Positions 35,969 through 38,076 of a stretch of 38,076 nucleotides of DNA are shown here, piece by piece (position 1 is the first letter of the stretch; every line of letters starts with the position of its first letter). The position numbers and the translations under genes are program-made. The stretch covers positions 1-38,076 of the forward strand of contig DVED01000127.1 of NCBI GenBank assembly GCA_015295945.1, given 5' to 3'. The DNA comes from Oscillatoriales cyanobacterium M59_W2019_021. GTDB lineage: Bacteria > Cyanobacteriota > Cyanobacteriia > Cyanobacteriales > Geitlerinemataceae. A model generated the notes under the pieces. That model searched no databases, had not been told where the DNA came from, and worked only from the letters and a program-made list of their open reading frames with translations.

Positions 35969-36124
35969 TCAAACAAATCTAAAATTTCGAGATGAAAAAG
36001 TAGTGCGATCTAACACTAAACCAACCCAATCACTGCCGTAGTGAATAGCTGTATCTGTAGCAGAAGATCCGCCCCAATTTCCAGAAATAGAATCGTTGTT
36101 GACCGTTCCATATAAAGTAGCCAT
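35969..36124 (-). pseudogene. Short RTX-like N-terminal stub (51 residues)
   Basis: ATG at 36124 is preceded by AGGAG at 10 nt. The reading MATLYGTVNNDSISGNWGG continues SSATDTAIHYGSDWVGLV to a stop at 35969-35971. Cyanobacterial RTX proteins often begin with this kind of MATLYGT-xxNDxIxG. No RTX repeats follow before the stop, so it is either a truncated remnant or a short protein. The good ribosome site favours expression; the missing repeats favour decay. Confidence 0.5.
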
Positions 36125-36208
36125 GACCAAGTTACTCCTAAATTAACAATTCTTAAAATATCGCTCTATAGTTAATTACTTTAAATTCCTCAATTGATCG
36201 ATATTTTT

Positions 36209-36820
36209 TTAGATCAATCTCGGCATGACATCATCGAGTTTCAGGTCTAAATCCGGGAATAAAAGTGAATGAATACGATCGCCCGATCGATATTGCTGCT
36301 GTTCGTATAACTTTCCCTGGAGGTCATTCACCGTAAAAGTAGGCTGTTTGGGATCGCCAATGAAGCGAATTCCCCCCAATCCCCGAAAGTCAACAATCCA
36401 ATATTCAGGAATTCCCATCAACGCATATTCTTCAACTTTGCGAGCGTAGTCATTTTCCCAGTTCGTGCTGACAACCTCGACAACTAGCTTAATAGATTGT
36501 CCGCGCAAAATAACAGGTTCTCGAGACCAATAAGGTTCGTCAATTAAGGCACGTTCGTCGAGAACGATAACATCGGGACGGCGGGCAGTAGCAGCATTGA
36601 GATCGGGACGCAAGATACAGCTTTTGGGAATCAGAAATGGTAAGTTTTGCCGATCGATTTCTAAACTGAGTTTACTCGCCAGTTTTCCAGCAACGGCTTC
36701 ATGAGGTCCCGTAGGTTCCATATCGATAAGTTCTCCATCTGCGAGTTCGTAGCGCGAACGATCGCCGTATTGCCGAACAAAGGTTTCAAACGTAAGAAGT
36801 TGGGAAGGAGTATAGGTCAT
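36209..36820 (-). CDS. Uma2 family (DUF820) restriction-endonuclease-like protein
   Basis: A 203-residue Uma2 protein. Motifs in order: LLTFETFVRQYGDRSRYELA, DGELIDMEPTGPHEAV, KSCILRPDLNAATARRPDVI (Asp in PDVI), and IKLVVEVVSTNWENDYARKV (Glu in VVEV), then MGIPEYWIVDF. The acidic residues fit the PD-(D/E)XK-like core. The start ATG 36820 gives the usual family N-terminus. Function not established. It is the third complete Uma2 gene here, and its sequence differs strongly from the other two. Confidence 0.9.
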   Translation of the reverse strand: MTYTPSQLLTFETFVRQYGDRSRYELADGELIDMEPTGPHEAVAGKLASKLSLEIDRQNLPFLIPKSCILRPDLNAATARRPDVIVLDERALIDEPYWSREPVILRGQSIKLVVEVVSTNWENDYARKVEEYALMGIPEYWIVDFRGLGGIRFIGDPKQPTFTVNDLQGKLYEQQQYRSGDRIHSLLFPDLDLKLDDVMPRLI

Positions 36821-36939
36821 GAGAATGAGTTTCGGTTATAGATCATGAGTAAAGGTGAAGAATTGAGGCCATAAATTATTAGTTAGTTTGAAAAATATTG
36901 AACCCAGGATTCGTTCGAAAAAAGGTTATTAGATATTGG

Positions 36940-37953
36940 TTAAGTTTTAGCTCGAATTTTTGTCAACTCTGCCGCTAAGGAAATTGCTGCTTTCATACTC
37001 GAGGCATCGGCAATGCCTTTTCCGGCAATATCAAATGCCGTGCCGTGATCGGGGGAAGTGCGAATAAAAGGCAAACCGATCGTCGTATTCACCGCCCGAT
37101 CGAACGCCATTAATTTAACTGGAATTAACCCCTGATCGTGATACAATGCCAAATAGCCATCGTGCGCTGAAGCATTGCCACCAAACCAGGCTTGACCCGG
37201 TTTCACCCACATCGTATCCGGAGGAATTAAACCGTCGATTTGGACGTGAGGAAGCCGATCGCGTTGTGCGATCAACCAATCCGTCAACCACTCTTTTTCC
37301 TCCGTTCCTAATTGTCCCTCTTCTCCACTGTGAGGATTCAATCCGGCGATCGCGATTTTGGGTCGATCGATCCCGAAATTTTTCTGCAAACAATCCAATA
37401 ACAAATTGAGTTTTCGGGTCATCAATTCTGGGGTTAGCGTAGTAGAAACTTTAACGAGAGGAATGTGGGTAGTTGCTAGCAAAGTTCGCAACGTCCAACC
37501 CGTATGGGGCGATCGAGCAACGAATAGCATCCCGAACTTTTCTACCCCCGCTTTTTCGGCTAACAATTCCGTTTGACCCGGATATTCATGTCCCGCCAAT
37601 TTCCATAGAGATTTAGCGATCGGTCCGGTAACAATGCCTTGAAATTCTCCCGCTAAGGTTCGCGCAATTGCCGTTTCTAAATATGCAAAACTTGACGCCC
37701 CACTTTGGGAATTTCCGATACCCGGCGTGAAGCAACTGTCCCCAGTTTCGACCTCAAGAATCTCCAAATCGTCGGGGTTCGCAACTCCCTGTCCTCGATC
37801 GCGCAGTTGCCTATAAGTTTGTACCAAGACCGAGCGACTGCCCACAATTGTCATCGGACAGATAGAAGCGATCGCGCGATCGCCCAACGCTTTCAACACC
37901 ACTTCCGGTCCAATTCCCGCCGGATCGCCCAAGGTTATCGCAATTCGAGTCAC
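36940..37953 (-). CDS. pdxA: 4-hydroxythreonine-4-phosphate dehydrogenase
   Basis: A 337-residue enzyme of pyridoxal-phosphate synthesis (DXP-dependent route). The N-terminus [18 protein letters not shown] is the family signature. Metal-binding His residues occur in [29 protein letters not shown] and [12 protein letters not shown], and the C-terminal block is [20 protein letters not shown]. Length and order are normal. Start ATG 37953. The upstream region has a 9-bp direct repeat (ACGATAATT twice) near 37986-38004 and is divergent to the partial gene at 38032. Confidence 0.96.
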   Translation of the reverse strand: MTRIAITLGDPAGIGPEVVLKALGDRAIASICPMTIVGSRSVLVQTYRQLRDRGQGVANPDDLEILEVETGDSCFTPGIGNSQSGASSFAYLETAIARTLAGEFQGIVTGPIAKSLWKLAGHEYPGQTELLAEKAGVEKFGMLFVARSPHTGWTLRTLLATTHIPLVKVSTTLTPELMTRKLNLLLDCLQKNFGIDRPKIAIAGLNPHSGEEGQLGTEEKEWLTDWLIAQRDRLPHVQIDGLIPPDTMWVKPGQAWFGGNASAHDGYLALYHDQGLIPVKLMAFDRAVNTTIGLPFIRTSPDHGTAFDIAGKGIADASSMKAAISLAAELTKIRAKT

Positions 37954-38031
37954 GGCTTTCTCCTCGATCGTTCGATCTAAAACAGTACGATAATTACGAT
38001 AATTAGGGTAACGCCATTCTCGATCGATCCT

Positions 38032-38076
38032 ATGGTTCGACCCCTCCTCTCCGAATCTATCATCTACCCCGAAAGC
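38032..38076 (+). CDS. Start of a gene running off the right edge (possibly Uma2)
   Basis: ATG 38032 opens a frame [15 protein letters not shown] that is open to the edge. The segment IIYPES resembles the IYPxSDG start of some cyanobacterial Uma2 proteins. Fifteen residues are too few for a firm call. It is divergent from pdxA with 78 nt between them. Confidence 0.4.
   Translation, partial: MVRPLLSESIIYPES

Overview
The window is cyanobacterial chromosome. The HIP1 octamer (GCGATCGC) and shorter CGATCG forms recur in genes and spacers. The gene content is also typical: a thioredoxin reductase-thioredoxin fusion (NTRC type), a class A PBP with an N-terminal FHA domain, several Uma2/DUF820 genes, RTX and PPC-domain proteins, and short tandem heptamer repeats (STRR type) between genes. 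A filamentous, repeat-rich cyanobacterium is a reasonable inference; the genus cannot be read from the sequence.

Region by region. 1-9.8 kb: the 5' end of a secreted-type protein runs off the left edge. Then come a TauE/SafE permease, a PrxQ-like peroxiredoxin, argS, an unknown protein, a PD-(D/E)XK-like protein, a small membrane protein, an 848-residue RTX protein with a lamin-tail domain, a Uma2 gene and a secreted PPC-domain protein. 9.8-14.9 kb: three plus-strand genes (GT39-like membrane glycosyltransferase with TPRs, GT4 glycosyltransferase, SAM methyltransferase) probably act together in envelope glycan synthesis. 15-24.1 kb: a CNNM/CBS/CorC protein, an internally deleted Rpn-type nuclease, a DUF1345 membrane protein, alaS, a second Uma2 gene, an HtrA/Deg protease and tRNA-Asp(GTC). 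24.2-31.5 kb: a minus-strand block with a 5'-truncated alkyltransferase-like fragment, serS, FHA-PBP1, lspA, a two-helix membrane protein, ddl and a GAF-PAS protein; pbp, lspA and ddl all serve envelope building. 31.5-38.1 kb: a repeat-filled spacer, the NTRC-type reductase, a PH-like conserved protein, a stretch of gene remnants, a third Uma2 gene, pdxA and the start of a further gene.

The core genes are ordinary housekeeping genes. The unusual content lies in the spacers and in decayed genes. Two distant copies of a hairpin repeat differ by paired changes that keep the stem intact. A 30-nt palindrome followed by a TCAA-like end resembles the right end of an IS200/IS605 element without any transposase gene. 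Heptamer arrays have reached into coding sequence and supply the serS stop codon and the apparent start of a truncated alkyltransferase-like gene. A palindromic repeat sits in frame inside the GT39-like gene. Between 34.0 and 36.2 kb lie a cytosine-methyltransferase tail, a response-regulator tail broken by an exact 10-bp tandem duplication, and a 51-residue RTX-like stub.

I found no convincing defence system, prophage, CRISPR array or biosynthetic cluster. All family assignments come from reading motifs by eye; no database search was run.
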